This document shows, piece after piece, positions 26,044 to 36,344 of a stretch of DNA of 64,000 nucleotides. Each line of letters opens with the position of its first letter. The stretch's first letter is position 1. The notes under the pieces were generated by a model, which had not been told where the DNA came from, searched no databases, and saw only the letters and a program-made list of their open reading frames with translations. Source of the DNA: Durusdinium trenchii (lineage: Eukaryota > Sar > Dinophyceae > Suessiales > Symbiodiniaceae); assembly GCA_963970005.1 (NCBI GenBank), contig CAXAMN010005413.1, forward strand, positions 257,967 through 321,966. Reading direction: 5' to 3'. Both the position numbers and the translations under genes were made by a program.

Positions 26044-26219
26044 CATGACTGCTGCCTCGTCAGGGTCTTTGTTTCTTTTGACCACCAAGCCCCATCAAAG
26101 AAAGAACAAGACCAACAAACAATGATTTGCAAACTATGTTCGTCCTACATACTTCAGGAGGAAGAAAGGTTGCTAAGAACTTTCCTCACGATTCTCATTT
26201 AATGACGTCTTTTTTCCAA

Positions 26220-26292
26220 TGGAATTCCGGCGGACCAATTCCACCCTGAACTACATGTTGTGCGGGGTGGAAATCACTCCGCCGGAATTCCA
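26220..26292. repeat. Inverted repeat, about 27-bp arms
   Basis: The left arm (26,220-26,246) begins TGGAATTCCGGCGGA and ends TTCCACCC; the right arm (26,265-26,292) is its near-perfect reverse complement. The loop is about 18 bp. It could be a small hairpin or a miniature inverted-repeat element; no target duplication is obvious. Confidence 0.8.
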
Positions 26293-26894
26293 CTGTGAAC
26301 CCCTGTGGGATTCTAAAGGGGAAAGGGTTGCAAGTCATGGGTTTCCAAGCTTTTTAGCAACTTTGACTTTTGTCCTGTCTGTGTATGCTGGGGCTAGTGT
26401 GAGAAAATTGGTTGTTGGTGTGCTTGTTCTTTTTTATTCCTCCGGACTAGCCTGAAAAGGGATTGGTTTTGTCACATCATATCAAATCATTGAATTTGTT
26501 GGATTCCCTTGAGAAAGAAGTTCATGCGTAATCAAAACCTCTGGCAGGAACTTAGACTCAAATTGGTCAAGTTACATGGAAGCTGAACAGCAAACAACTC
26601 TCTGCCCCAATTCCTCGTGGGCCTAACACTGAACTAGCCCTAACTCTGCTCAGCATTTTTGCATTGTTTCTACCGTTTTTCACTCTTGTTTTTGCAGGAT
26701 ATCGTGGCTCAACGGGCTCAACGCTCACAGATTCAAGATGCTTAAATCACGGGTTCATATATATATATATATATGCCCTCGTACGTGAACGTTGTCCGAT
26801 GAGTGCCGTGTCCAAGCAGCCCAATCTGTCTGCTTGGTGGATTGCTATCCTCAGCATAGGCGAGCATGGACCGAACTGCTGATTATGATATATT

Positions 26895-26965
26895 GAGGCC
26901 ATCACTATTTGGTTGGAGGGTTGGAGGCCATTGCTATTAGGTTGGAGGCCATCGCTAGTAGGTAA
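26895..26965. repeat. CTAGTAG-family cluster (GGAGGCC subfamily)
   Basis: Tandem 22-bp units: TTGGAGGCCATTGCTATTAG and TTGGAGGCCATCGCTAGTAG, plus a diverged first copy. Confidence 0.85.
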
Positions 26966-28227
26966 CAGGCTTAAACGTGATACTAATGCTTTCAATGCAG
27001 GTTATTGAGTGTAAGCCACTCCCTCTCAGTCTCCAGAACGCCTTCCCTCTGCAAATCGACATAGCACACACGAAGAGCCCTGGAAGGGCTGGGCACATGG
27101 GGGATCGAACAAATGGAAACAAATTGGCCACCACATCTATATAATTATGTGTTGTGTTTGTCCATCACCATCCTCACGTTAAATCCGGACCAAGATGGAC
27201 CGAGGCTCATTCCACGCTGAGACCACCGCGCCCTGCGTGTTTGAGACGATGACCATCCCTGGGTTCGCTCGGTCGAAGCATTCGTCGAGCTGTTCGGGTT
27301 TGCATCTCAACTTCCTGGGTGCTCCAAAAATTGGTGTCACTGTGTCGCACATCACTGTGTCACAACATTGCTAGACTAATTACTGCACAACTGCATCATA
27401 TATTGTTTTTTGTTCTTTTCTTCGCAGTTCTCCTCATACTTTGCCCGTGTTGAATGCTCAAATGCTGACCTCTCGACCTCAAGAAATGAGGAATGCCAAG
27501 ACTAGTCCGCGACAGGTCGTTGACTTTCATCCCATATTTCAGCCATACTTCGTAGCCATTTCACACCTTTGAACTAGGGAGCATTGAAGCAAGAGAGACT
27601 TCTTTACCGGCGCACGTGACGAGACTAGGGGCAAAACACCGCTAACTCCTTGGAACAGCACCAAGCTGCACGTCGTAGACATAGTTCCCAGGATGTGACT
27701 CAATGATGTCCATCGGAGATGTCTTAGTTAACAGTCGTGCTACAGAAGCCCCCTCTTCTTGTGAAAGGGACGCTCTCCGACCATAATTTCACCGCTCATG
27801 TGAGATATTAACAAAACAATAACACTTGAATGGCTCAATATCTCAATGGCCCTGGCTTTCAGTGAAGTTGGCAGACCTGGCATGTCCTGTCTATACCATT
27901 GCGCCGCGTAGACGAGGTAGAAAATACTAATCTGAACCACATATCCGCAACATCACTGGATCGAAAATGATTCTTACACAAGAACAAAGGATTTCTCAGC
28001 AAACTTGCAACAAGACCACCTTACAAGGACTTCAAAACTCCTTGATTGGCAGTGTTCGTGCAACAATTCAATTTTAAAACCACTGCACAAGCAATGACTG
28101 TATCCAGCCGCTTGGGTGACCTGATTCATCTGGGTGATGATTCCTCGCAAAACTGAACTGGAGAGGGATCCTGGATCGACGTGTCATGGAGCAAAAACCA
28201 GAAAGGATCAGAAAGGAACGGTAGCGT

Positions 28228-28470
28228 TCTTGTTACTAGTAGTAACAAGTGCCACGCTAGTAGTAACAAGTGCCTTACTAGTAGTAACAAAAAGTTATTA
28301 GAATTATTAAGTTAATCTAAATAAATAGCTTCTTGTTACTACTAGTAAGGCACTTGTTACTACTAGTAAGGCACTTGTTACTAGTAGCGATGCCCTCTGC
28401 TCCTAGTAGCTTCTTGTTGCTACTAGTAAGGCACTTGTTACTAGAAGCGATGCACTTGTTCCTAGGATAA
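28228..28470. repeat. CTAGTAG-family inverted cluster
   Basis: A left arm at 28,241-28,290 (21-bp units AGTAACAAGTGCCTTACTAGT) faces a right arm at 28,333-28,382 in the opposite orientation. The arms pair over 50 bp with three mismatches, all in one unit. The loop is 42 bp and AT-rich. More units of the AGCGATGCC kind follow to about 28,465. Confidence 0.9.
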
Positions 28471-29344
28471 GAAACATCTAAGAATCATATAATTCCAAGG
28501 CGGCCCTCTTTCTCTGCCTTGGCTCATGCGACTGTCATTTTGCCATGCCCAAACTACCACACAAGGCAGAGTCTCCATCTCCACCACTTGCCACCATGCT
28601 ACCCGCTCGTCCACCCCCACTTCGGTGGCTGTGCCAGACTGCACGAAGCAAGGGCAGCTCAATGAAGATTGAAACATGTTAGAAACCAGCAGAAGCAACT
28701 TCGAAGCAAACCTCCAGCCTTTATTGAAGGGCTCTTTGGCACTAACTTGCCAGTCAGTTGTGATTTATGAATTTGGCAGCTGGCATGTTTCAGCTGTTGA
28801 ATCCTATACCGACTTGTGTTGTAATCTTGTATATTGAACTTGGATCTCGAAACGGAACGCATCTGCAAGACAACTTACTCTGCACATCTCTGTGCCAGTG
28901 TTGAGGCTGTATCACTTTGGGTTGCATGAGCAGGGAAAAACAAAACTACCGGCCCATATATACTTTGCAGACTTGGTTCTTCCGCGGGCAAGATTGACTT
29001 CTTGGAAACCAAAGACCCTCAATGCCCCCTTCCTCCGCGACAGGGACTGTTTGGACAGCCGCCGGGAGGGGGGTGACTTCCATGGACTTCCAGCTGAGCA
29101 CACGGCAGCGCCTCCGGCAGTGCGGCCCCACTCCCGACCCGGGCCTCCACACAACAGCTCTCACAAAACATGGCGCCGTCGGGGCCTCGCGCGTCCGATG
29201 GGCCAATGCTTGATCAAGCCTGAGCCTGGAATGCCAAGGAGAAGCATGTGAAGCCTAAAACGGTGTGTTTGCATCAAAAAGCCGATGTTTAATGCGAGTG
29301 CGTGTTTGGATTGCGAGTGACATGTCAAGAATGACTTAGTTGGT

Positions 29345-29349
29345 GCGGG
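29345..29349. repeat. Target-site duplication, left copy (GCGGG)
   Basis: GCGGG immediately precedes the left LTR and is repeated immediately after the right LTR at 36,340-36,344. Five bases is the usual duplication size for Ty1/copia integrases. Confidence 0.9.
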
Positions 29350-29462
29350 TGAAAATGAAGTTTCGACGTTTCGGAACGCCTTTTTCCCTTGAGCCAAAAC
29401 ACGTCAAGAGTCACGTGTCTGCAGTACTCTAGCGGAGTATTTATGGGCTGTACATGCAAACA
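29350..29462 (-). repeat. 3' LTR of the copia element
   Basis: A 113-bp terminal repeat, TG...CA at its ends on either strand. It is identical to the 5' LTR except for T at 29,441 against C at 36,318. On minus it contains TTTTGGCTCAAG (29,388-29,399), the last 12 nt of the dinoflagellate spliced leader. Confidence 0.95.
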
Positions 29463-29475
29463 CTCCTCCTCTTGC
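29463..29475 (-). other. Polypurine tract
   Basis: Directly upstream of the 3' LTR in element orientation the strand reads AAGAGGAGGAG. This is the expected place and composition for the plus-strand DNA primer. Confidence 0.75.
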
Positions 29476-29569
29476 AAAGCACTGTACTGCTGCGCAAGTA
29501 AAGAAAGTAGGTGAAACTTCCCGCTGCTGAGCCACTTTCAGTTGTGGTAGTGGAGCTTGGCCAGGGACC

Positions 29570-31144
29570 TTACTCCAAAACATCCAACTGTCCTTTGCTT
29601 CGCTTGCTGAGGAATGCATACTGCAGGTCCTCCATGGTTTTGCGAAGTTGCACCCCAGGAACCGATTTGGTCAACACATCGGCTTTGTTCTTGACACCTG
29701 GAACGTGGTGCACTTTCAAGTGGCCTTCGGCAACCCTTTCTTGCAACCATAGGTAGCGAGTTTGGATGTGTCTGGCTTTACCCAAACCCACTCGGTTCAC
29801 AGTTCCTTTGGCTGCGTTGGAATCGCCCTCGATGATGACTCCCAATTCCAAACCAAGATCTGCGCATAGGCTTTGGAGGCCTAAGCCCACAGATCCTCCC
29901 TTCACAAGTGCGTAGTATTCGCTCTCGCCTGTCGAAAGGGCTATGGTGGATTGGATGTTACTGCTGTGTTTCAGCACGTGTGTGCCATAAATGGCAACCA
30001 TGCCAGTCGTGCTCTTGCGTGTCACAGCATCTCCACCGTGGTCGGCGTCGACCTGGACCCTCAGTCTTGAGGGTACCTGCTGTGAGCCAAAACATTGCCC
30101 AACATCAGGGTATTTCTTCAAGTACCTGATGAGACGTTTCAAGTCTGCAAGTTTGGCTTCTGTTGGCGACACCATACCTCGAGCAAGGTTCTTGACTGCG
30201 TGTCCAATATCGAGTCGATCTTGGGACAGATACGCAGCACGCATCGTAGCTGAACGATACTTCGATGCCTCGCTCTTATCAAGCAGCGGACTGCGGCTTT
30301 CCAGCATCTGCTGATCTGCCGACTTCTTGACATCTGGTGATTCCACACCGTTTGCCTTTTCCAGGCCAAATGCCTGGATCAAAAGATCAACATGTCTCCG
30401 ATCGGCTTCGATCACAATCGATCCTTTGCCGTTCTCCTTTTCGACTCGGATCAACCGATTCAGAAAATGGGCTTCTGTTCGGTCTCCATCCTCGTCTCCA
30501 AGAATCCCGAGACATTTCAGCCCATAGGCATCTTTGAGGACTTGGCTGAGCTTCTCCAAGTGTTGGGCGTCTCCGAGTGCTAGGAAGTCATCTCCATGCA
30601 CCATCACTCTGACGTCCCAAGCTTCTTGGTAGAAGACTGACGCATTCGACAATCCTCTGCGGAAACCAGCCTTCTGCAGAGTCTCTGTGTAGTGCGTCTG
30701 CCAGATATTTGGAGCGTCCTGTGTCCCGTACATTGACTTCACGAGAAGTCCACAGGTCTGTCCATCTTTGCTGGCTTCGTCCTCAGGCGGCAGCTCTATG
30801 TAGATCTTTCTCTTCGGAGTTCCATAAAAGTGTGCTCGTGAGATGTCCCACAAGCCCAGCTTCAGCGGCTGGTTGTGGCAGGACTTTCTCTTTGTTGCCC
30901 ACAACGAGCACAGCAGTCTCATCGCCTCCAGTGGGGGCGTGCTGCTGAAAAGCAAGTTGGCTGGCAATTGTTCTTCTTTGGTCTTTCTTGCCTTTATCTC
31001 ACGCACAACTAATCGGCTCCTGTAGTTCGGGTTTGTTGGATCTCCCTTGTTGGTGTCCAACCATCTGACTGGAATCGGGGGCTTCCCCGTTTCCTCAAAA
31101 CATTCGGCTTTCCCTAAAACATTCGGCTCTCGGCCGAGGCACAT
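29570..31144 (-). pseudogene. pol: copia reverse transcriptase and RNase H segment
   Basis: An intact open segment of 524 codons encodes the copia-type reverse transcriptase (RVT_2). It holds the first catalytic Asp in DISRAHFYG and the paired Asp in VHGDDFLAL. RNase H follows with DADHGGDAVTRKSTTG, STGESEYYAL and GDSNAAKGTVNR, and the frame ends in a conserved-looking tail (GVKNKADVLTKSV) about 105 bp before the LTR. All catalytic acidic residues I can locate are present. The segment is out of frame with the upstream part because of the duplication at about 31,108, so the listed start is arbitrary; the native protein would be a processed part of a polyprotein. Confidence 0.9.
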
Positions 31145-31958
31145 AAACGCCGTGCTTCTCTTTCAAATAGTCCATTTCAAGGCGTCTTGCCTCTTTTACC
31201 TTCTCGGCTGGCAAAATGCCGCCATTCACATCATCCATGTAGACCTCTTCGAACTCTGGGTCCATGAGAGGCATCTCTGGAACTGGGCCTGCTGCGAACA
31301 GATCGAAGGTGTTCAACTCACCTTTCTCTGCTAGCGTGTCACGCAGGCTCCTCAGCACTGCTTTCACAAGCTGCGGTGGGTATACCGCTGCCTGCCTAGC
31401 ACTGCCTCCGATCAGATGGATGTGTCGGTGCCATGGTCCTTTGCCCGATTCATTCGAGCAGACTCCTTGCAGGACTCGAGCCAACCCTTCATCGTTGGTC
31501 ATCCAACCGGTCTCCTTTCTCACATAGCCAGTGCCTTGGAGTCCTCTTCGGTCGGTGGCCATCATCTGCCACCTGCACATTGGACCTTTCACCACAAACA
31601 CACCATCTTCTTCTGCTAAGGCCTCAACCTTCTCATCCTTCCAGCTGGTTGCGGCCCATGGTGCCTCGTGGAGGAATTTTCTCCCTGAGCGATGCTGCTT
31701 GACATACAGCTCTACGCTCGTATGAAGATGATGGACGGCTTCGTCCATTTTCCTCCTCCTGACATCCGGCGCCATGTTTCTCCAGTTCAGATTCTGGAGC
31801 TGTGAAAACATATGGCACGGAGGCGAACCAGTTAGGAGAGCAGGTTCGTCCCTCTCGAGGATGTCGTGCACCTCTTGAACATCCTCTGACTTGTTCAAGT
31901 CCCAGTATGTTCCATCACTTTTCATTTCATTCAAGTCGACCGCGAATCCCGGTCGCAA
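31095..31958 (-). pseudogene. copia polyprotein segment, methyltransferase-like module
   Basis: This 287-codon frame lies between integrase and reverse transcriptase. In order it shows a hydrophobic/acidic stretch (GFAVDLNEM), WDL, then LLTGSPPCHMFSQLQNLN with Cys48 of this segment (codon 31,815-31,817), FLHEAPWAATSW, GWMTNDEGLARVLQGVC and a His-rich WHRHIHLIGG. A Pro-Pro-Cys after a short strand, with an Asp-rich loop before it and an acidic motif after, is the arrangement of motif IV and its neighbours in cytosine-5 DNA methyltransferases. I therefore infer a methyltransferase-like fold, not a proven enzyme. The preceding part of the module (RFTALAERYKL) is reached only after repairing a one-base loss near 32,005; the C-terminus runs into the 19-bp duplication. 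Confidence 0.6.
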
Positions 31959-34900
31959 CTTATACCGCTCTGCAAGAGCGGTGAACCTTTTGGGCGAGTA
32001 ATTTCCATGACATCTACTGCTGACATCTGCATACTCAAATGCGCGATGTCTCCGATCTCTTGCTCAGTGATCTCGACGCCATTCGCCTCATAGGTTCCTT
32101 GAATGATCTTCTTCAGATGCTGCTTTGCGATCTCCTTCTCTTTTACCAAGCTTGCTGCATCTGGCTTCCACCCTGCTGGTGGTGTTTCTGGAACATGTGA
32201 AAACTGAGACGTTTTCTTTGGACTCTCTTCCACTCTGGGATCTAGGTCTTCGACAGCAGTCTCTGCCGTCCTCTTTGTTCCTTGGGCTGGATTCGGCTTG
32301 ACCTTTGCCCCGGGTGGATCTATCCTAAGTTCTCCTGTTCTCTTCTTGGGCTCTGTTGCTACCTTGGCTTTCGCCACTGGTTTCTTCTCTATCTCGGCTG
32401 CTTGCCTCTTCATCTCATATCTCTCTTTCGGGTCATCGGGATAGGTCTTCTCACCCTCTGCCGCTGTTGGCGGCGGGCTTCCCGATCCTGCGCTCTTTGC
32501 TTCTTCTTTCTTCTCTGGTTCTCCGGCCGCGTCTTCGGCCGTGATGTCGGTGTCCTTGTCGGCCACGACTTTCGGCTTCACAGTGTCAAGCTGTTGCCGT
32601 TCTTTCCTCTTCTTTGCATGGGCTTCAAGTCTCGCTTGCCCAGCTTCATCCTTTTCCATTGCTTCGGTGATCCTTGCTCTGCACGCCTCTGTGTGCGGCG
32701 AGGTCGTCCTCTTGTCTTCCAAGATGCACTTGCATCCTGGGCAGCCTTCTGTGGCTCCATGCTTGTGCACATCCTCTCTCCTGATGTACACCTGCTGTGG
32801 TGGCGCCACTCGTTCCTCCTTGGGAGGTGGTACCACAAGACGTTCTCCGAGCATCAACTGCTCACCGGCAGGCCTTGCCGCGGAGTGCTCCCACGGTAAG
32901 CCCCGCAAAAGGTCCCAATCGCTTGGGTCCCAGCGGTCGGCTGAACTCAGCCGCCGGATTCCTGTGCCTCTGCGCACGCCATCGGCCGTCATTACCAAGA
33001 TGGACCCTGTTCGGCCATGGTGACCTACATAGCGTCCTTCTTTCAGGATGCGAACTCCCTCGCCTACTTCTCTAAAGTATAGGCGTTCACCAAAAGCTAT
33101 GGCGGGCTTCCGCCACTGCTTTCCACATCTTCTGGCCTCAGGCGTTCTGCCATCTTGACCTTTCTTGTACCTGCTCAACAGGTCTCCCGCCTGCCTTGGC
33201 AGCCATGTCAATGCAGGATCATCATCTTTGAGCTCTCTACCGAGCTTCTCTTCCAACGCGCTGCGGAGGACTCGTACTTGACGTTGGACCTCCTTGCAGG
33301 CGTTCTCTGCCAGACCATTCGCTTGATGGTCTCCTACTGGCGACTCTTCCGAAACCCAGTCTATGCCGGTTTCTTTCGCTGCCGCTTCTTTCAAAGCTAC
33401 CACGGATGGCTCACCATCCGACTTGAGAACCACCTTGCGGTGTCCCAAGTTCTTCAAGAAGTTCGCCACGAACTTCACTGCATACGGCGTTGCTCCCTTC
33501 GAATCCACGAAGGTCGCCGCTAAGGACTGTGTCCTCTCATCTTTCACCACGAGGATCGGCTTTACTCGCTCGTCCTCCACACCGCCCCGTGACATGAACG
33601 TGTAGTCCATTGCCACTGTGGGCACAAGGCTCTTTGCCTTCTGCTCCTCGGACCTCGTCCGATGCGGCTGTCCTACAGCCCGTCCGGCAATGCAATGCCG
33701 GCACCAATTTCGATACTGCACATGGCCTGTCGCCTCGTGCTCTTCGATCTCAGCCGGAGTTGGATCCTCCGGTGCTCTTATCTGGATGGGTTTCTCAACC
33801 TCATCAACTAATTCCAACTCATCATCTTCTTCCTGCCTCTCTGGACCAGGTCGGCCTGAATCCATAGAAGCATCTCCTCTTTCTCCTGCGGCATTCAACT
33901 CTGCAATGCCACAGCATTCCTTGGTCGGTTTATACCCTGGCTTTCTCAAGTAGAAATTGTACACTCCCTGCTCTTGATACACAGGGATCCAACTTCGCTG
34001 CTCTACAGCGCTCGCTTTCTCCAGGATCGCCTGAACAGCCTTTCCAACTTTGGACCCTTGCGGAATCAAGTTTCCGCCATTCACATCAAGAACTGCAATC
34101 CTTCCAAAGCCTAAGCACTTGGATGCTGAAATCAATGGCTTGTGAACATCGGCCATTGAGCCTTTCACGCGGCATTTGTTGTCGCTCTCATCGAACCCTT
34201 CAAAGGTTCCAATGCCCTGACTGGGCACCAACTCTCCTGATGCAGTCTTGAAAACAACCCCGTTGCCTTCACTGACAACCACTCGGTCCTCCCAGCCATT
34301 CGGGATGGCTGTCTGGGCTGCTCCAGTGTCCAGGTTAAACTTCATCCATTCTTCGGCGGATGAAGTATCCGCTATTCCAACTCCACTCAAGTCTGCCATG
34401 AGCATTCCGACATCTGCTTCCGGAGCTGGCTCAAGGCCATCATCCGGATCATCCATCTCTTCCATACTTCCTGCGGCTTTACCTTTGCCGCCTCTTCCAC
34501 CTTTGCCTTTACTGCCTTTGCCACCTTTGCCACTCTTGCCTCCTTTGCCTGAACCTGACCATTTATCGCCTTTTCCATCCGGCCGTTTCTTGCTCCAGCA
34601 ATCGGCCGCTCTGTGTCCCTTCTTACCGCAATTGTAGCAGTTGATATCTTGAGCCGTACTTGAGCCTTTACTTGAATCTCCTTTGCTTGAGCCTTTCTTT
34701 CCATCACCTTTGACCTGTTTACCTTTTCCTTTGACCAGGCTTGCAATCCATTGTCCGATCGAATCGACGTCCATTGGTTGTGGTCCTTGATAACTAGAAC
34801 TCGATGAACCTGGTTTTGGAACAGATGACTTTGATGTAAGGGATGATTCAATGACAAGTTCAATCTCCTGTTTGATCAATGAATAGGTTGTCAATCTACT

Positions 34901-35080
34901 CTTGTTCAACAAAAGATGTTTCTCCAAATCTGGGGGTACCAACATCTCCAATGAAGCGGACTTGATGTCGTCCGATAGTGTCTCTCGGCTGGCCTCACGG
35001 CGGTCCAAGTTTTGACCCGCTCTGGCTGGAGGATAGCCCTGAGGATGTTTCGCTTTCTTCCCGAAGTACGGGGATCCCAT
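31931..35080 (-). pseudogene. gag-pol: copia gag zinc knuckle, protease and integrase segment
   Basis: A 1,049-codon open segment. In order: the end of the gag helical region, the CCHC knuckle CYNCGKKGHRAADC, a Lys/Gly-rich linker, the retropepsin-like FNLDTGAAQTAIP (DTGA active site), the HHCC zinc site (HEATGHVQYRNWCRHC), and a DDE integrase with AMDYTFMS, LKSDGEPS and QANGLAENACKE (about 36 residues between the last two acids). A Lys/Glu-rich tail follows. The first residues are an out-of-frame extension: the gag frame joins near 35,010-35,013, where an A run appears one base short. At the other end a missing base near 32,005 throws the frame off before the methyltransferase-like module. 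Confidence 0.9.
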
Positions 35081-36227
35081 CGTCGGTGGACTCTTCGGTA
35101 TGCCTCGAACCCATTTGAGGCTCCTACCATGAGATCTTCCGTTTCTCCGGAAGTGAGGGTCAGGAGGACGCGATGAATTTGATCAGCTTTATCCTCTAGA
35201 TCGTCGATGGCTGCTATAGAGCCAGGCCCAAATGCGGATTCCATTCCGCTCATTTCAATCGCGTCTTCCTGCTCCAAGATGTATTCAAGGATTTCTATGA
35301 ACTCTCTCCCAAAAGTGGTTATGAACAGGTTGTCGATGCTCCTGGACTACTTTCGGAATTCCCCTTCAACATTTGCAAAGCTCTCGGGGCGTCTCAAACC
35401 CTTGGTGTCCATAAGTATTTGGGACTTTCGTCTATCTATCTTCCTTTTTCTCAAGGCTCTTAGCCAGTTCTCCTACTGCTGAAGCCAACATTGATACTCC
35501 ACCTTGGGATTCTCTCAATACCTGGTTCTCTTGTTCCAAACGTGCCTGGTTTTGCTGGAGTTGCAAAACCATATCAGACAACTGTTGAATCTGCTGTTCC
35601 ACAGCCATGGTCTCCCAATCTCAACCCCCTGAAGGCGCTGCTCTCGCACCTTTTCAACTGCGGACGGTTCGTCCGCTCTCCGGCCCCAAATCTGTTTCTT
35701 CACCTGCTTCCTCCAAGGTGCTTTGGGATCGACTTTGGCTGGGGTATATTTGGCGTGAGTGCCACGAACCTCCCAACCTGTTTTGATACCTTCTGCGGAA
35801 GTGACGAAATCGGCGATAACTCGGCCAGACGATGGCCGTGCGGCTGAACTAGCCGCTCCAGCCTCTGGCTCAATTGTCAGGTCCTGTTCAGGCTCTTCTT
35901 CCTCTCCTGATTCTTCTGTTCCTTTAGTGTTTTCCTCCTCTTCTTTTGTTTCTGCGGTCCTTTCAACCGCTGAAGTTGTTTCTGCGGTCTTCTCAACCGC
36001 TGGAGTGGTGCTTGCGGCTGGATCCGCCGCTGATGTGGCTGGCAAAGGCTCTTTCTCCTCCTCCTCTTTTTCTTTACTTCTTCTCCTTTTCCACTCGGGG
36101 CGGCAGAAGCTGCCGCTCCCGAGGATCCCAGCTCCTCCTCCTCGGAGCTCTCGACTTTACTGTGTCTCTCTTCCTTTAGGCGGAGTGCTCGGTCCCTGTC
36201 ACTCTCACCGGACCCTTTCGCTACCAT
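34906..36227 (-). pseudogene. gag: copia gag N-terminal region, in four frames
   Basis: The first ATG of the element (36,225-36,227) spans the junction of the 5' LTR and the primer site and reads MVAKGSGESDRDRALRLKEE. The frame shifts in a purine run near 36,065 to an acidic Ala/Glu/Thr-rich part (VEKTAETTSAVERTAETKEE). It shifts again near 35,620 to a coiled coil (MAVEQQIQQLSDMVLQLQQN) that stops at 35,432-35,434. Then comes DTKGLRRPESFANVEGEF, a TAG at 35,347-35,349, and the conserved gag core (GFEAYRRVHRRWDPRTSG) to about 35,010. This matches copia gag in type, but no intact protein can be made from this copy. Confidence 0.8.
36214..36226 (-). other. Primer binding site
   Basis: Adjacent to the 5' LTR in element orientation the strand reads TGGTAGCGAAAGG. 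TGGTAGC is complementary to a tRNA 3' end ...GCUACCA, as in eukaryotic initiator tRNA-Met, the usual copia primer. Which tRNA is used cannot be settled here. Confidence 0.75.
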
Positions 36228-36339
36228 GAAAATGAAGTTTCGACGTTTCGGAACGCCTTTTTCCCTTGAGCCAAAACACGTCAAGAGTCACGTGTCTGCA
36301 GTACTCTAGCGGAGTATCTATGGGCTGTACATGCAAACA
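36227..36339 (-). repeat. 5' LTR of the copia element
   Basis: The 113-bp repeat matches 29,350-29,462 with one substitution. In element orientation it contains TTTTGGCTCAAG (36,265-36,276), 38 nt upstream of the first ATG. I could not identify promoter elements with confidence. Confidence 0.95.
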
Positions 36340-36344
36340 GCGGG
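36340..36344. repeat. Target-site duplication, right copy (GCGGG)
   Basis: Identical to 29,345-29,349; together they mark the insertion point. Confidence 0.9.

Larger units (their letters stand above)
22711..29344. other. Gene-poor stretch with dispersed short repeats
   Basis: No convincing gene in this 6.6 kb. It contains the CTAGTAG clusters, the 26.2-kb hairpin and the candidate exon listed separately. There is a TA tract near 25,676-25,692 and another at 26,757-26,775. Open frames around 28.9-29.2 kb are GC-rich but overlap on both strands without domains. Confidence 0.45.
29350..36339 (-). mobile_element. Ty1/copia LTR retrotransposon, complete but with broken frame
   Basis: The 6,990-bp element lies on minus and is bounded by 113-bp LTRs that differ at one base and by a GCGGG target duplication. 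The domain order from its 5' end is gag, CCHC zinc knuckle, aspartic protease, HHCC and DDE integrase, a methyltransferase-like module, reverse transcriptase and RNase H. Integrase before reverse transcriptase is the copia order. At least seven lesions break the single polyprotein frame: frameshifts near 36,065, 35,620 and 35,010; stops at 35,432-35,434 and 35,347-35,349; a one-base loss near 32,005; and a 19-bp duplication near 31,108. Several are single-base changes in homopolymers, so some could be assembly errors. Confidence 0.95.

Noticed and set aside
27085-27125. tRNA B-box-like TGTTCGATCCC on minus
   Set aside because: No matching A box at the right distance and no cloverleaf could be built.
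32282-32899. 205-codon plus-strand frame
   Set aside because: It is antisense to the copia integrase region, whose coding nature is certain.
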